A stretch of 64,000 nt of DNA from Amorphophallus konjac (Eukaryota; Streptophyta; Magnoliopsida; Alismatales; Araceae). This document shows, in pieces, positions 1 through 10,843 of the stretch. Where the stretch lies: positions 127,634,886 to 127,698,885 of the forward strand of contig CM040126.1 in assembly GCA_022559845.1 (NCBI GenBank). Direction: 5' to 3'. Below the pieces are notes generated by a model. That model had not been told where the DNA came from and did not search any database. It saw nothing but the letters and a program-made list of their open reading frames with translations. Numbering within the stretch: position 1 is the first letter of the stretch; every line of letters starts with the position of its first letter. The position numbers were made by a program, and so were the translations under genes.

Positions 1-331
1 ATCTGCTACTAGAAATAGGACACTTCGCAGTCTGCCACCATCTTGATGTCGACCAATGGGCTATCCAACCAGCCATTGTACGCAGAAGAGTACACTTGAA
101 CAGAATGAGAAGACTGCATATCAGAGGGAGATTTATTGTAAATATCTGATGATGACCAAAAGGAAATCTGCTCTACCTCTTTATACAGTCTGCCACCGTC
201 CCATCCCTATACCTAAACAAAGTCAGCTCAAGCCAAATCTTGCAGAGTATCTTCTTCAAAGTAAGGGAACGCTCTTGGAGGGAAAAATTGGAGGGAAAAG
301 ATTCCTCACCATTTGTCTGCGTGGCTCACTA

Positions 332-339
332 TATATATA
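332..339 (+). promoter_or_regulatory. TATA box of the SIRE-like LTR
   Basis: TATATATA after GGCTCAC, followed by a plausible leader. It is the only strong TATA motif in this LTR part and lies upstream of the hairpin-rich leader, as in the solo LTR at 15660. Confidence 0.45.
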
Positions 340-737
340 ATATCTAGCTTTTTATGAAGGTTGCTGCTGCAGCTGCCATCCATAAAGTGCCACGCCCTAG
401 ATCAATCTACCAAGAATATTCCTAAGAAGCGTGAGAGTATCCCCAACACCTGTTTGACATAGTCCAGTGTTGTGAGAGAAGAATAAGAAGAACAGAGAGC
501 AACCTTGAGAGAAAAGACAAATCCTGCAGTCTACCGGTGCTTGAAGAAGTGGATCCTTGGATCCAATCTTGTAGCTGCACTCACCAACTCCGATGTCTTG
601 ATCCAATATTTCAGCTGGTGTCTACATTATCTCTATTATTTCTCCACTACACTTGCAGTATTTTGTTTCTATTTGTTACGGTTCGTCTATCACCAATACA
701 TCTAGCTTTTTCGATCCCCTGTTTAGGGACCGGGTTC

Positions 738-924
738 CCTCTGTGGTTTCAGAGGAAGAGAGGATCAGATCCTCTGGGTGGTTCAAGCTGTTAGTCAACA
801 GAAAGTAAGTTGTGTTGCTCAGCTGTGTAAGCAAGCTGTGTTGCTCAGCGGATCAAGCTGTGTGTCAACCGGAAAGCCTCACCGGGTTTGGTGAGGGGTA
901 GACGTAGGTTGTTGGCTAACAACC
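738..924 (+). other. Group of short hairpins in the copia LTR leader
   Basis: Five short inverted repeats can be read: 738-755 (CCTCTG/CAGAGG), 759-775 (AGAGGATC/GATCCTCT), 788-801 (CTGTT/AACAG), 877-896 (CCTCACC/GGTGAGG) and 907-924 (GGTTGTT/AACAACC). They lie downstream of the TATA box, so they would be in the RNA leader. The solo LTR has a longer version at 16057-16386 with different stem sequences. Confidence 0.6.
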
Positions 925-1530
925 GAACCATCTTAAAATCTTTGTGTTGTGGGTTGTATACATTGTGAGCTTGTTCCATATCCTCTATCCCTATTTCCCA
1001 TGTTCGTGTGCTTCTTACGCTGTTTATTTTCTCTGCACACTCAAGCGTTCAGCTTGCACAACAGTCTCATCTTGATCCCCCTGCTATCGTAGCTAACGTG
1101 AATCTTCTCAGGTGTCTACAGCACTCTTGCTTACAGACACTTTGGAGCATCTCCCAAGTAGAGGAAGTTATCACGGTGTGTGAGTAGCTTTCTCCCCTTG
1201 TGTATCTAACTGCATTTGCGCCTGAGGTTGCCTGCTGCACCCTTGCAAATAGGAACCAAGGTGAAAGCTTTCCCAAGGAACTTCGCCTTGCTGAACACTC
1301 ATTCACCTTAGCTGATCATCACAGCTCTCCTACCTAAAGTAGTCATTTAACTTAGCTTTTCTGATTCGAGATCTCTATGGTTTATTGGATTACATTTCAT
1401 TCGGATCTGAGTTGCTAGTGTAGAAGTGTCGACCTCTTTCTTGAGGAGTGTTGACCTGTCTGGACTGAGCATCAAGTTCCAATGCTCCTTCTTGTGCCAT
1501 TCCTATCTATTCCACTACCCCGTGTGCCTT

Positions 1531-3799
1531 TGATGCGGGACGGACACGGGGACCGACTCTACGTGGTATGAACCTCGGACTCAAGATGCGGACACGACCA
1601 GAAACATATGATGGGAGAGATGCTAGGCCCGACACGGAGAGCTCCTATGGGCTATACGTCGCTAACAAAAATGCAAGCTCACTCGTCGTCCCAAGCGAGG
1701 GAAACGCGGATCGTGCGCGGTTGAAGAACCAGCAGAGTTCACGGGTAGTCGACTCACTTCCGGACTCGGATCGAGTCACGGGACGGGTCACTCTCACACT
1801 CACAGCGGTGACATGGACACACGGGCTAGTACCTATCACTCTCGGCAGCGGCAAAAGACCATATACTAGCTAAGCAAATGAACGCCAAGAGGTTCGGACC
1901 ATTACCTCCACGCACCCGGCGTGGCGAAGACAACCCCGGCTGAATCACGGACTCCCGGTTAACAATTATTACAGCAATACACTAAGTCGACCCACTCCAC
2001 GCAAGGAAGTAAAAGGTCACATGTGGGGTCCAGGAATCACGCAACTCGGGTTGACGGGCAGGATCTTGATGTCGCCCGGCGGTGCCGAACTCCGCGTTTT
2101 CGTGCTTTCCGAACGGCGGCTTCTACGGGCCCATGGGGCCCACGGACGGCGCTGTCCTCCGGATCTACGGGGGTGGGACCCACTGTGATGGGGACCCCTG
2201 GTGGCGCGCCTCCACGGACGGCGGTCGGCTGGGAACACCGATCGGGGGTCGATCGGCCCCGATTCCCAATTCTTGAACTAACTTCCCACGGATTTTGATT
2301 GCTATTTTCCAGCGCGCGCTCCGACGAAAATGACTGCTGCAATCAATCCCGACGTCGGATCGGGACGCATGAGCTATCGTTGGAAAGCTATCTTCAAATG
2401 CTTCAATCTGGACCCAGATAGATCTGCTGGATCTGGTCGGATCAGAACTTTATTGAATTGACAAATCCCTATTGTATAGTAACCGAAACCTTAGATCTAC
2501 AGGTGAGTTGTCTGAAGACTGCCTTTGACCGTGAGGAAGATGGCTGATTCAGCCCCTGAGCTCTTCATCAAACGTGTGGTATTTTGAACAAGGAGAACGG
2601 AATATTTTTTGTGGACTGATTGGAAGTGGCTGTGATTTGTTATGATTTGTTTACTGGAGGGTGGTCGGATCTGGGAACAGGTGGACAGCACTATAGCTAT
2701 CTCTAAGATCAATTTTTGAAAAATATGGCATGGCCTCACAAAAATTCAATAAAATGTAGGGACGGTGGGGTTGATGGACAGAACTCCCAGTAAAATTGGG
2801 AGCTCTAACAAAAATCGGAAAGGGGTCCGAACATTTGAAACACAGGGCGGGTGGAAATTGAAACAACAAGCAGACAGATCTTGGAAAAGAGGTTGGATGA
2901 AAATGAAAAATTATCAAATGGAAGATTCATGACCAACCAATTTTTGTGGATTGTGAGGAACACCTCTGGAACATCCCCTCAAAATCCCAGATCAAAAACA
3001 CGACGGGGTGGAGAGCAAGAATTCGTAGAAGATAACTCTATCCTGGATGGACAGAACACCGGCGGTGATGGTGGAGGTGCGATGGCGGCACGTGGCGGCG
3101 GCGGCGGCGACCAGAACTGATAGGGGTGGAGTCACACCACCAGAATACAGCCTTCCTAGCTGCTAGGAGGAGAGAGGGGCGGCCTAGGCCTTGCTCAAGG
3201 GGATTTTCTTCCAATTCAAATGCATTAATTCTCCAAAATGGGAAATTACAAGTATTTATGTGTTACATCTCAAATCCATTGTCCACTGTTGGATCTAGGG
3301 GATGGGAATGGGTGGCCTGGATTGAGTGTGACACACACACAAAAATTACAATAAAAAAAACAAGGGGGGGGCCCATTGACTAGGGTGGGTCAAGGGGACA
3401 TGTTTGGTAGCCACCTTGGACTTTGAAGTCCGCTTGTCTCCCATGTGCCTTTTACCATTCAAACTTCTAGATGCCTCCATTTGACATGTTGACTGACCCC
3501 ACATGGGGCCCATGAGCTGAGGTGGAACAATGGGAGGGGGTCTGTGGGCCCGTGGGACCCGAGGGTCCCATTTTACAAATAAACCCCTCTTACAATCAAA
3601 ATTACATACCGAATAAAATGAAATAAACACACATCACACAAATAAAGTCTAACTAAATATGATAAATGTCGGGACTCAAGGGGGCGTCTCCAGGATGTCT
3701 CCGAGCCAGATGGATGCTGAGGTGGCTCGCGTCGTACTCTGTGTGCGGTACCGGTGGCTCGGCGTATCGCGCCGCTCCACTGCTCGGGTGTCCGCACCA
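1531..3799 (-). repeat. 3' LTR of the left chromovirus
   Basis: 2269 bases, TG...CA. Near-copy of 6270-8545. On the minus strand it follows the purine-rich tract at 3800-3814 and starts TGGTGCGGACACC, close to the TGGTGAGGACACA start of the Tekay element at 48810, which supports the family call. A TATA-like CATAAATA on the minus strand lies at 3253-3260, about 540 bases into the LTR. Confidence 0.92.
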
Positions 3800-4440
3800 A
3801 TTCTCCCCGGGTGGGAGAAACTCGACCCTGTCGAGTAAGGGTCTGCATCACTCCTGTATCACTCCAGAAGGTCCGGATCGATCCGCTGCAACTCACCATG
3901 CGTGATCCATGTGTCCTCAGTAGCGGGCCGTCCTCTCCATCACACTAGGTAGCGTGGGTAGGATCCACTCCTGGTAACTGTCACCTGCTCATCTAGCATA
4001 TGATCTATATGCTCACGATGCCGTAACAAAGGGGCTGGAGGTGGACACTCAGGTGTGAGATCACTCACAAGGGGAGGAGATGGCTCGAAAGGCTCACTAG
4101 GGATCACCGCTGGGTCCCTATATGCAACTAGATCCGAAACATTAAAAGTAGAGCTTATACCATTTTCCTCGGGCAGGTCCACAACATATGCATTGGATCC
4201 AACGCGTTTCAACACTCTAAATGGACCGGCTCCGTGAGCTTGCAACTTCTTAACGGTTCCCGAGGGAAACCGTTCAGGTCTTACCCTGATCATGACATAT
4301 TCGCCCTCTTGGAACTCTCGGTGGTGTCTATGGGCACCGGCTAACTCCTTGTACCGTGCATTGCTGGCCTTACTGTGACGACGGACGTCGTCATGCAGAC
4401 TCCTAACATGCCTAACAAAAAGAAAAACACACAGATGCAC
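3800..4440 (-). pseudogene. Integrase C-terminus and chromodomain fragment of the left chromovirus
   Basis: The open stretch 4440-3940 matches the C-terminal part of the intact polyprotein at 51058-56244. It begins at the helix before the GPY/F-like region (RYKELAGAHRHHREFQEGEY), then shows [25 protein letters not shown] and the chromodomain start REHIDHMLDEQV. Translation continues toward the LTR through WRGRPATEDTWITHGELQRI, but with two TGA stops where the intact relative has arginine (after RYLV and after PDLLE), suggesting CGA to TGA change. The catalytic core is absent. The chromodomain normally guides integration into heterochromatin. There is no start codon of its own; it is a remnant. 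Confidence 0.85.
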
Positions 4441-4478
4441 CCACGGCCCTACACAAACCTAATGTTAGTCAAACTCAA

Positions 4479-5906
4479 TCATATGCAAGGTGGTCCAGGA
4501 CATCCGAATGTGTGCCATGCATGCATTTGACATAACCGGAGGTTAATGTCATGGTGGACTCCTAGACATCCTATGATGCACCAATCATGGACATTGGGTT
4601 TGGATGTGGGAAGTCCGGGAGGTTTGGGCGGTTTAGGTGGACCGGGGGAACCAAAGTCTTCATTACCCCCAAATGACGGTTCGGACCTATTGCCATGTAA
4701 AGGTTGCCAGGCCCGAGTAGGAGGAGTGTGATAGTGGACTTCCTTAAAGAGGTGGAATGGAGGTGGTGGGCCAAGGGGCCCACGAAGAAAGGGATCGAAG
4801 GGATAAAAGAATGTGTGACCCCTCGATATGGATTCCCTCATCTCAAGATCCCATGTGTGGAAGTCTAGAAGGTGTTGTTGATCTCCTTCATTCATGAAGG
4901 GAGATGAGACGGTGGGGGTATGATGGTGGACTCTCTCAAAAAGGTGGAGTAAATATGGTGGGTCACGGGGTCCACAAGAGAATGGGTCGAAGGGATCAAA
5001 GAAGGTATGACCCCTCGGACTAGGCTTCCACAAATCACTGTCCCACATTTGGAAATCTTGGAGGTCTAAATGATCACCTTCATTCATTGTGAGAGGTGGG
5101 ACGGCAGTCATAGGTAGAAAGTAAGATTCCTCCCTTGGGCAAATGGGAATGAAGTCGGGCTCAGCCAGCATAGGGAGGAGTAGAAGAACCTCCGTGGTAA
5201 CATGACCCACGGTGTACACGGAGGTGATGGACACTAAAGCGGGATGAGTGAAACTACGACCTGTGGGTCGGTCGAAGCCTGGAGCCAACAAGTGCGTAAA
5301 TGTCAATTGCCGGTCTAATCCGTTAAGAAGGTCATCCAATGTATCCACATGGTGACTAGACCGGAAAGTGGTATGGAATGAGTTGATTGGCACCAGAGGT
5401 AGGATAGGGTCCATAGATTGGAAGGGAAGTGGGACCAAGCTATCCTTGAGCCAACTAAGTAGTGGCTCGGCTATGTAAAGTGTACCTGTTAGAAATACGG
5501 GTGGCTCGGGCTTGGGTGGCTCCAAATGAGATGGTTCCGAATAGAGTTCGGAAGTAGAGGGTGGTAGCATGGGAGCTCTCGTGGGTGGGGAAGACCATGG
5601 GGTAGGCTGTCCGACCGGCTCGGGAATCGACTGAGAGGTAGAGGCTTGCCGAAGGGCGGCATCTGCTCGCCGAATGGCGGCATCAAATCGGGCCTCGAAA
5701 GGCTCGACCTCGAGAGCGACCTGATAACACTGCGCCAGAGAGAACACGTCACGGATAAGACATTCATACCGAAAATGAAGCCGCAAAACTCTCCGGAACT
5801 GGGAGGCAGTCGTGGTGCTCTCATTTCCAAACCGGTACACTTCGAAGTCCCTAATGTACTCGGACACGGACTTGTTGCCTTGGATGGGTTGGCATGGGTT
5901 GGCCAT
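4479..5906 (-). CDS. Gag-fragment fusion ORF with a repeated proline/histidine-rich region, unknown function
   Basis: The first ATG in this open frame is at 5906 (about 475 residues); the frame is open upstream to 6002. Residues about 10-75 (KSVSEYIRDFEVYRFGNEST, then CYQVALEVEPFEARF) match the second half of the Gag core of the Tekay element ([14 protein letters not shown]..., [14 protein letters not shown]). The rest, about 400 residues, resembles no Gag or Pol domain I know. It contains two copies of a unit of about 63 residues starting MNEGD, with RGHTFF(D/Y)PFDPF and a HTP-rich end, and a C-terminus rich in proline and cysteine. It occupies the place where pol should be, immediately before the chromodomain remnant. 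It may be a captured genomic segment or a rearranged spacer. The frame is still open over 1.4 kb while the flanking remnant is broken, which is notable. Translation is not proven. Confidence 0.5.
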   Translation of the reverse strand: MANPCQPIQGNKSVSEYIRDFEVYRFGNESTTTASQFRRVLRLHFRYECLIRDVFSLAQCYQVALEVEPFEARFDAAIRRADAALRQASTSQSIPEPVGQPTPWSSPPTRAPMLPPSTSELYSEPSHLEPPKPEPPVFLTGTLYIAEPLLSWLKDSLVPLPFQSMDPILPLVPINSFHTTFRSSHHVDTLDDLLNGLDRQLTFTHLLAPGFDRPTGRSFTHPALVSITSVYTVGHVTTEVLLLLPMLAEPDFIPICPREESYFLPMTAVPPLTMNEGDHLDLQDFQMWDSDLWKPSPRGHTFFDPFDPFSCGPRDPPYLLHLFERVHHHTPTVSSPFMNEGDQQHLLDFHTWDLEMRESISRGHTFFYPFDPFLRGPLGPPPPFHLFKEVHYHTPPTRAWQPLHGNRSEPSFGGNEDFGSPGPPKPPKPPGLPTSKPNVHDWCIIGCLGVHHDINLRLCQMHAWHTFGCPGPPCI

Positions 5907-6116
5907 AGTTGCCAAAGGATGGGAACAGATCCCTAGGAATGGACATGCAAGGCCATTTGAACATGAAACGAGACCGACTATGCAAGGTTGGGATGCATGC
6001 ACACTAAGGACAAGACACCAAGACTCAGTACGGGGCGGAGTTAATCGATCCGAAGATCACTCGCGCAAGTGTGCGGCCTTCCCGATAGGCGTAGCCTAAC
6101 GTTCGGACAACACCTT

Positions 6117-6130
6117 TTTATATACCGGGT
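6117..6130 (-). promoter_or_regulatory. TATA-like box inside the left chromovirus
   Basis: On the minus strand the sequence reads GGTATATAAAAAGG, a strong TATA match. It is internal to the element and about 210 bases upstream of the ATG at 5906. It could drive the unusual ORF independently of the LTR; this is inference only. Confidence 0.35.
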
Positions 6131-6254
6131 TATTGGGATGAAATGCAAATTTGAAGCACTTTTTTGTTTTGTTTTGAAAGTAATGATGGTCCTAGACTCA
6201 ACTTAGACCATGATGCATGCAAGACTTATGCAATGACTACCCTAGACTCAACTC

Positions 6255-6268
6255 GCTCTGATACCAAA
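6255..6268 (-). promoter_or_regulatory. Primer binding site of the left chromovirus
   Basis: On the minus strand TTTGGTATCAGAG follows the LTR end (...CCCACATCA) after one base. It is complementary to the 3' end of plant initiator tRNA-Met, the usual primer of Tekay-type chromoviruses, and fixes the element's orientation. Confidence 0.9.
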
Positions 6269-6269
6269 C

Positions 6270-8545
6270 TGATGTGGGACGGACACGGGGACCGACTCTA
6301 CGTGGTATGAACCTCGGACTCAAGATGCGGACACGACCAGCAACACATGATGGGAGAGACACTAGGCCCGACACGGAGAGCTCCTATGGGCTATAGGTCG
6401 CTAACAGAAACGCAAGCTCACTCGTCGTCCCAAGCGAGGGAAACGCGGATCGTGCGCGGTTGAAGAACAAGCAGAGTTCACGGGTAGTCGACTCACTTCC
6501 GGACTCGGATCGAGTCACGGGACGGGTCACTCTCACACTCACAGCGGTGACATGGACACACGGGCTAGTACCTATCGCTCTCGGCAGCGGCAAAAGACCA
6601 TATACTAGCTAAGCAAATGAACGCCAAGAGGTTCGGACCATTACCTCCACGCACCCGGCGTGGCGAAGACAACCCCGGCCGAATCACGGACTCCCAGTTA
6701 ACAATTATTACAGCAATACACTAAGTCGACCCACTCCACGTAGGAAGGTAAAAGGTCACATGTGGGGTCCAGGAATCACGCAACTCGGGTTGACGGGCAG
6801 CATCTTGATGTCGCCCGGCGGTGCCGAACTCCGCATTTTCGTGCTTTCCGAACGGCGGCTTCTACGGGCCCGTGGGGCCCACGGATGGCGCTGTCCTCCG
6901 GATCTGCAGGGGTGGGACCCACTGTGATGGGTACCCCTGGTGGCGCGCCTCCACGGACGGCGGTCGGCCGAGAACACCGATCGGGGGTCGATCGGCCCCG
7001 ATTCCCAATTCTTGAACTAACTTCCCACAGATTTTGATTGCTATTTTCCAGCGCGCGCTCCGACGAAAACGACCGCTGCGATCAATCCCAGCGTCGGATT
7101 GGGACGCATGAGCTATCGTTGGAAAGCTATCTTCAAATGCTTCAATCTAGACCCAGAGAGATCTGCTAGATCTGGTCGGATCAGAACTTTATTGAATTGA
7201 CAAATCCCTGTTGTACAGTAACCGAAACCTCAGATCTATAGGTGAGTTGTCTGAAGACTGCCTCTGACCGTGAGGAAGATGGCAGATTCAGCTCCTGCGC
7301 TCTTCATCAAACATGTGGGATTTTGAACAAGGAGAACGGAGATATTTTTTGTGGACTGATTGGAAGTGGCTGTGATTTGTTATGATTTGTTTACTGGAGG
7401 GTGGTCGGATCTGGGAACAGGTGGACAACACTGTAGCTATCTCTGAGATCGATTTTTGAAAAATATGGGATGGCCTCACAAAAATTTACGAAAATTTAGG
7501 GACGGTGGGGTTGATGGACAGAACTCCCAGTAAAATTGGGAGCTCTAACAAAAATCGGAAAGGGGTCCGAACATTTGAAACACAGGGCGGGTGGAAATTG
7601 AAATAGCAAGCAGACAGATCTTGGAAAAGAGGTTAGACGAAAATGAAAAATTATCAAATGGAAGATTCATGACCAACCAAGTTTTTTGGATCGTGAGGAA
7701 CACCTCTGGAACATCCCCTCAAAATCCCAGATTAAAAACACGACGGGGTGGAGAGCAAGAATTCGTAGAAGATAACTCTGTCCTGGATGGACAGAACACC
7801 GGCGGTGATGGTGGAGGCGCGATGGCGGCACGTGGCGGCGGCGGCGGCGGCGGCGATCGAAACTGATAGGGGTGGAGTCACACCACCAGAATACAGCCTT
7901 CCCATCTGCAAGGAGGAGAGAGGGGCGGCCTAGGCCTTGCTCAAGGGGATTTTCTTCCAATTCAAATGCATTAATTCTCCAAAATGGGAAATTACAAGTA
8001 TTTATGTGTTACATCTCAAATCCATTGTCCACCGTTGGATCTAGGGGATGGGAATGGGTGGCCTGGATTGAGTGTGACACACACACAAAAATTACAATAA
8101 AAAAAACAAGGGGGGGGGCCATTGACTAGGGTGGGTCAAGGGGACATGTTTGGTAGCCACCTTGGACTTTGAAGTCCACTTGTCTCCCATGTGCCTTTTA
8201 CCATTCAAACTTCTAGATGCCTCCATTTGACATGTTGACTGACCTCACATGGGGCCCATGAGCTGAGGTGGAACAATGGGAGGGGGTCTGTGGGCCCGTG
8301 GGACCTGGGGGTCCCATTTTACAAATAAACCCCTCTTACAATCAAAATTACATACCGAATAAAATGAAATAAACACACATCACACAAATAAAGGCTAACC
8401 AAATATGATAAATGCCAGGACTCAAGGGGGCGTCTCCAGGCTATCTCCGAGCCAGATGGATGCTGAGGTGGCTCACGTCGTACTCCGTGTGCGGTACCGG
8501 TGGCTCGGCTTATCGCGCTGCTCAACTGCTCGGGTGTCCGCACCA
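6270..8545 (-). repeat. 5' LTR of the left chromovirus
   Basis: 2276 bases, about 97 percent identical to 1531-3799 in the first 300 bases. Includes a GGC-repeat run near 7833-7856 that is longer than in the other copy (about 3125-base offset 3087-3111), and a TATA-like CATAAATA on the minus strand at 7999-8006. The numerous short open frames in it recur in the other LTR and look like chance. Confidence 0.92.
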
Positions 8546-8550
8546 GCCTT

Positions 8551-8677
8551 AGTGTTTTATTTGCTTAAAGGAGTGGTTAATGCTCAGTTTCTCCCATAGT
8601 TTAAATCGGCCATAGTTTATCACCGGATCTATTCAACCCCCCCTTCTACATCGGGTTGCACCACTCGGGACATATCA
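8551..8677 (+). repeat. 3' end of the SIRE-like 5' LTR
   Basis: Resumes the LTR interrupted at 1530. It contains the C-rich CAACCCCCCCTTC typical of SIRE LTR ends and finishes ...CATATCA just before a primer site. If the second primer site is the real one, the LTR end would be at 8709 (...CTAACA) instead. Confidence 0.65.
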
Positions 8678-8723
8678 ATTGGTATCAAAGCATACCATTA
8701 TTTCTAACAATTGGTATCAGAGA
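8678..8723 (+). promoter_or_regulatory. Two copies of the initiator tRNA-Met primer site
   Basis: ATTGGTATCAAAGC at 8678-8691 and ATTGGTATCAGAGA at 8710-8723. Either could prime reverse transcription. Distance from the C-rich LTR end favours the first; the better match to the TGGTATCAGAG consensus and the ...TAACA in front, as in the solo LTR, favour the second. Confidence 0.7.
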
Positions 8724-8785
8724 CAAGCTCTGTTATTCCTAGATCCCACGATCTACAGGGAAAGATCCCGGTGCATCTTAGATAA

Positions 8786-10843
8786 ATGGCTTCAATTGCT
8801 ACACGTGCTTAGATGACGTCTCCGCCTATTTTTGATGGTTCAGATTTTTCAATATGGCTGAGAGGAATGTACGTCTATATCAAATTCACAGATCCACAAT
8901 TGTGGAACCTTATATATATTGGTCCAAATGAGCTGCCATCAGATTCAAATGAATGGTCAGTTGAAAATAAGACCAAACATAACAATAACCTTGCTGCACT
9001 CAATTTAATCAAAGCTATGGTTGATGATAGGTTAGTTGAGCTTGTGTCTACCTGCAGCATAGCTAAGCAAGTTCTGGAGGTGTTGATGAACATCCATGAG
9101 AAACAAGATCAAGAGCATCAATGCCTTATGGCTGACCGATCACAGCAGTCAAGCAATCCATCCTCATTGCAGGTAAGCTCTGATTCTGAAGACTTTACTT
9201 TTGAAGAGCTTATGGGTGCATATGATCAGTTGATCGAGCAGTATAAAAAGATGAAATCTGAAAACAAAAGATTGAAAAAGGATTTGAAGAAAAATAGTCA
9301 AGGTAAGAGTCGTGCTTGTGAAAATTGTTCCAACCTTGAAGAGCTCAACAATACTCTTGCCTTTGACTTGGATCTGAACAAACAAAACATCATTTGTCTA
9401 AAAGATGAAATCAGAATCCTTCAAGAAGAAATCATAAGGTTAGAAGAGACTATTCAAAAACTTAAAATCTAACCAATCCATCAGAATGAAAGTTCTTTCT
9501 GTAACAATTGTTCAGCTTTTGAAGAGCTAAATGACACTCTCACCTCTGACTTGGATGTGAATAAGCAAACCACTTCATGCCTAATAGATGAAAATGGAAT
9601 CCTTCAAGCTGAAATCACTAGGTTGGAAGAAATCATAAGACAACTTCAAAACCAACCTAAATCAATCTCTAATGAACAAACCATGTCGGACAAGCTAATC
9701 CCTGATAAAAGGTTGATTGAAGAAATAAAAATGGTAAAAGAACAAAACGACATGTTGCTTGAAAGACTGTCCATTTATGAGAAGGGCAAGGGTATTGCCC
9801 ATGACAGTTCTGAAAAACTAAATGAACTTCAAATGGAGATTGAAAATTACAAGGGGTTAATGCTATGCTCAATGAGCAATTGGCTGTGTGTGAGGAGGAC
9901 CTCGCTGAAACCGAGCTGCACGTCTCCTCATTAGAGAATGAAATCAAAGATTTAAATGACTCTCTATCTAAGTGTATGCAGGATAAGGAAAGCATGAACA
10001 AACTCTGGGAAACAAGAGTAAGTCATCATGAGGGCGATTTGGGTTACAAACCCGAAAACCAACAACCCTTCGGAAGCAAGGCCTGCATCACTTCTGTCAA
10101 GGGTAAGAATGAATCCAGCACTTCTTACCACCTCCCAATACCGCATGCTGCTCAGAAAAACCAAAAACGTGTTGGTAAGCAAAAAGGGAAGGCTCTCATG
10201 CAAAAATAGAAACCTAAGTCTGCTAGTCTTGACATGCACAACAGGAAAAGCCATGATGACTACCATGCCTCTCATAAAATGAATGTTTATTGCTTTCATT
10301 GTGGCATGCTTGGTCACACTATACATGACTGTCTCACCTTGAATAATGATGAACTAAGAGCAGGAAAGGATTCAAGAATCGCTGCTAAAATCAAGGGCAA
10401 AAGATAGGTCAACTCTGGCAGAGGATGTATGCAGCAGAACTCTACATAGAACCGCATAGGGAATCAGAAGAGTCGACACTTCCATTCGGACAGGTTGACA
10501 CTCCTGATGGCTTTTAATAGAAATCACCCTCCTTGCTGCTACCACTGTGGAAATATTGGCCACACAGTCCAGGACTGCTGGCGATTGAGAGGTAGGAGCT
10601 ACTCTCATAATCAACATGACAGCATACATGCTCACTCGCAATGGAACAATGCACATGTGCACATAACAAATGGTAAACACCATGTGCGTTGCTTCTATTG
10701 TGGTGAATATGGACATACATCCAATTATTGTCCCTGGATGAGAGTGGGTGACTAGAAGGCAGCAAAGAAAAGAAGATCAATTGTTAGAACTGCTGCTAAC
10801 CAACAAGGACCCAAGCAATCTTGGGTACCTAAAAATTTCAAAT
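8786..10843 (+). pseudogene. Gag of the SIRE-like copia element, decayed
   Basis: Starts MASIATRA, then a TAG at 8810-8812, then MTSPPIFDGSDFSIWLRGM, the conserved N-terminus of plant copia Gag. A long lysine/glutamate-rich coiled coil follows, in which a segment of about 65 residues starting NCS..FEEL or NCSNLEEL is present twice (around 9320-9470 and 9505-9660), separated by a TAA at 9470-9472. The frame shifts near 9860 and runs on to three CCHC zinc knuckles: CFHCGMLGHTIHDC (about 10297), CYHCGNIGHTVQDC (about 10537) and CFYCGEYGHTSNYC (about 10690), then GPKQSWVPKNFK and a stop at about 10843. Gag packages the element RNA in cytoplasmic particles. At least five stops and one frameshift make this copy non-functional. 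Confidence 0.85.

Larger units (their letters stand above)
1..1530 (+). repeat. 5' LTR of the SIRE-like copia element, left part
   Basis: This stretch aligns loosely with the solo copia LTR at 14253-16620. Both have a TATA box, a leader with short inverted repeats around a GGGTTCC motif, a stem of the form CCTCAC...GTGAGG followed by GGGTAGACGTAGG or GGGTGGATGTAGG, and a C-rich end. The rest of the LTR (8551-8677) lies on the other side of the chromovirus insertion. The last five bases, GCCTT, are the target duplication of that insertion. No coding region is convincing here. Confidence 0.7.
1531..8545 (-). mobile_element. Non-autonomous chromovirus (Ty3/gypsy, Tekay-like), complete with target duplication
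   Basis: Two direct LTRs (1531-3799 and 6270-8545) begin TGATG and end CACCA on the + strand, and flank a 2470-base interior. The five bases GCCTT occur on both sides (1526-1530 and 8546-8550). The element reads on the minus strand: the primer site follows the right LTR, gag-like sequence comes next, and an integrase C-terminus with chromodomain precedes the left LTR. Protease, RT, RNase H and the integrase core are missing, so it would depend on a relative. The LTRs differ at about 9 of the first 300 positions. Confidence 0.92.

Noticed and set aside
3126..3383. 85-residue frame present in both LTRs of the left chromovirus (also 7872-8129)
   Set aside because: LTR duplicate with no domain; lies over the minus-strand promoter region.
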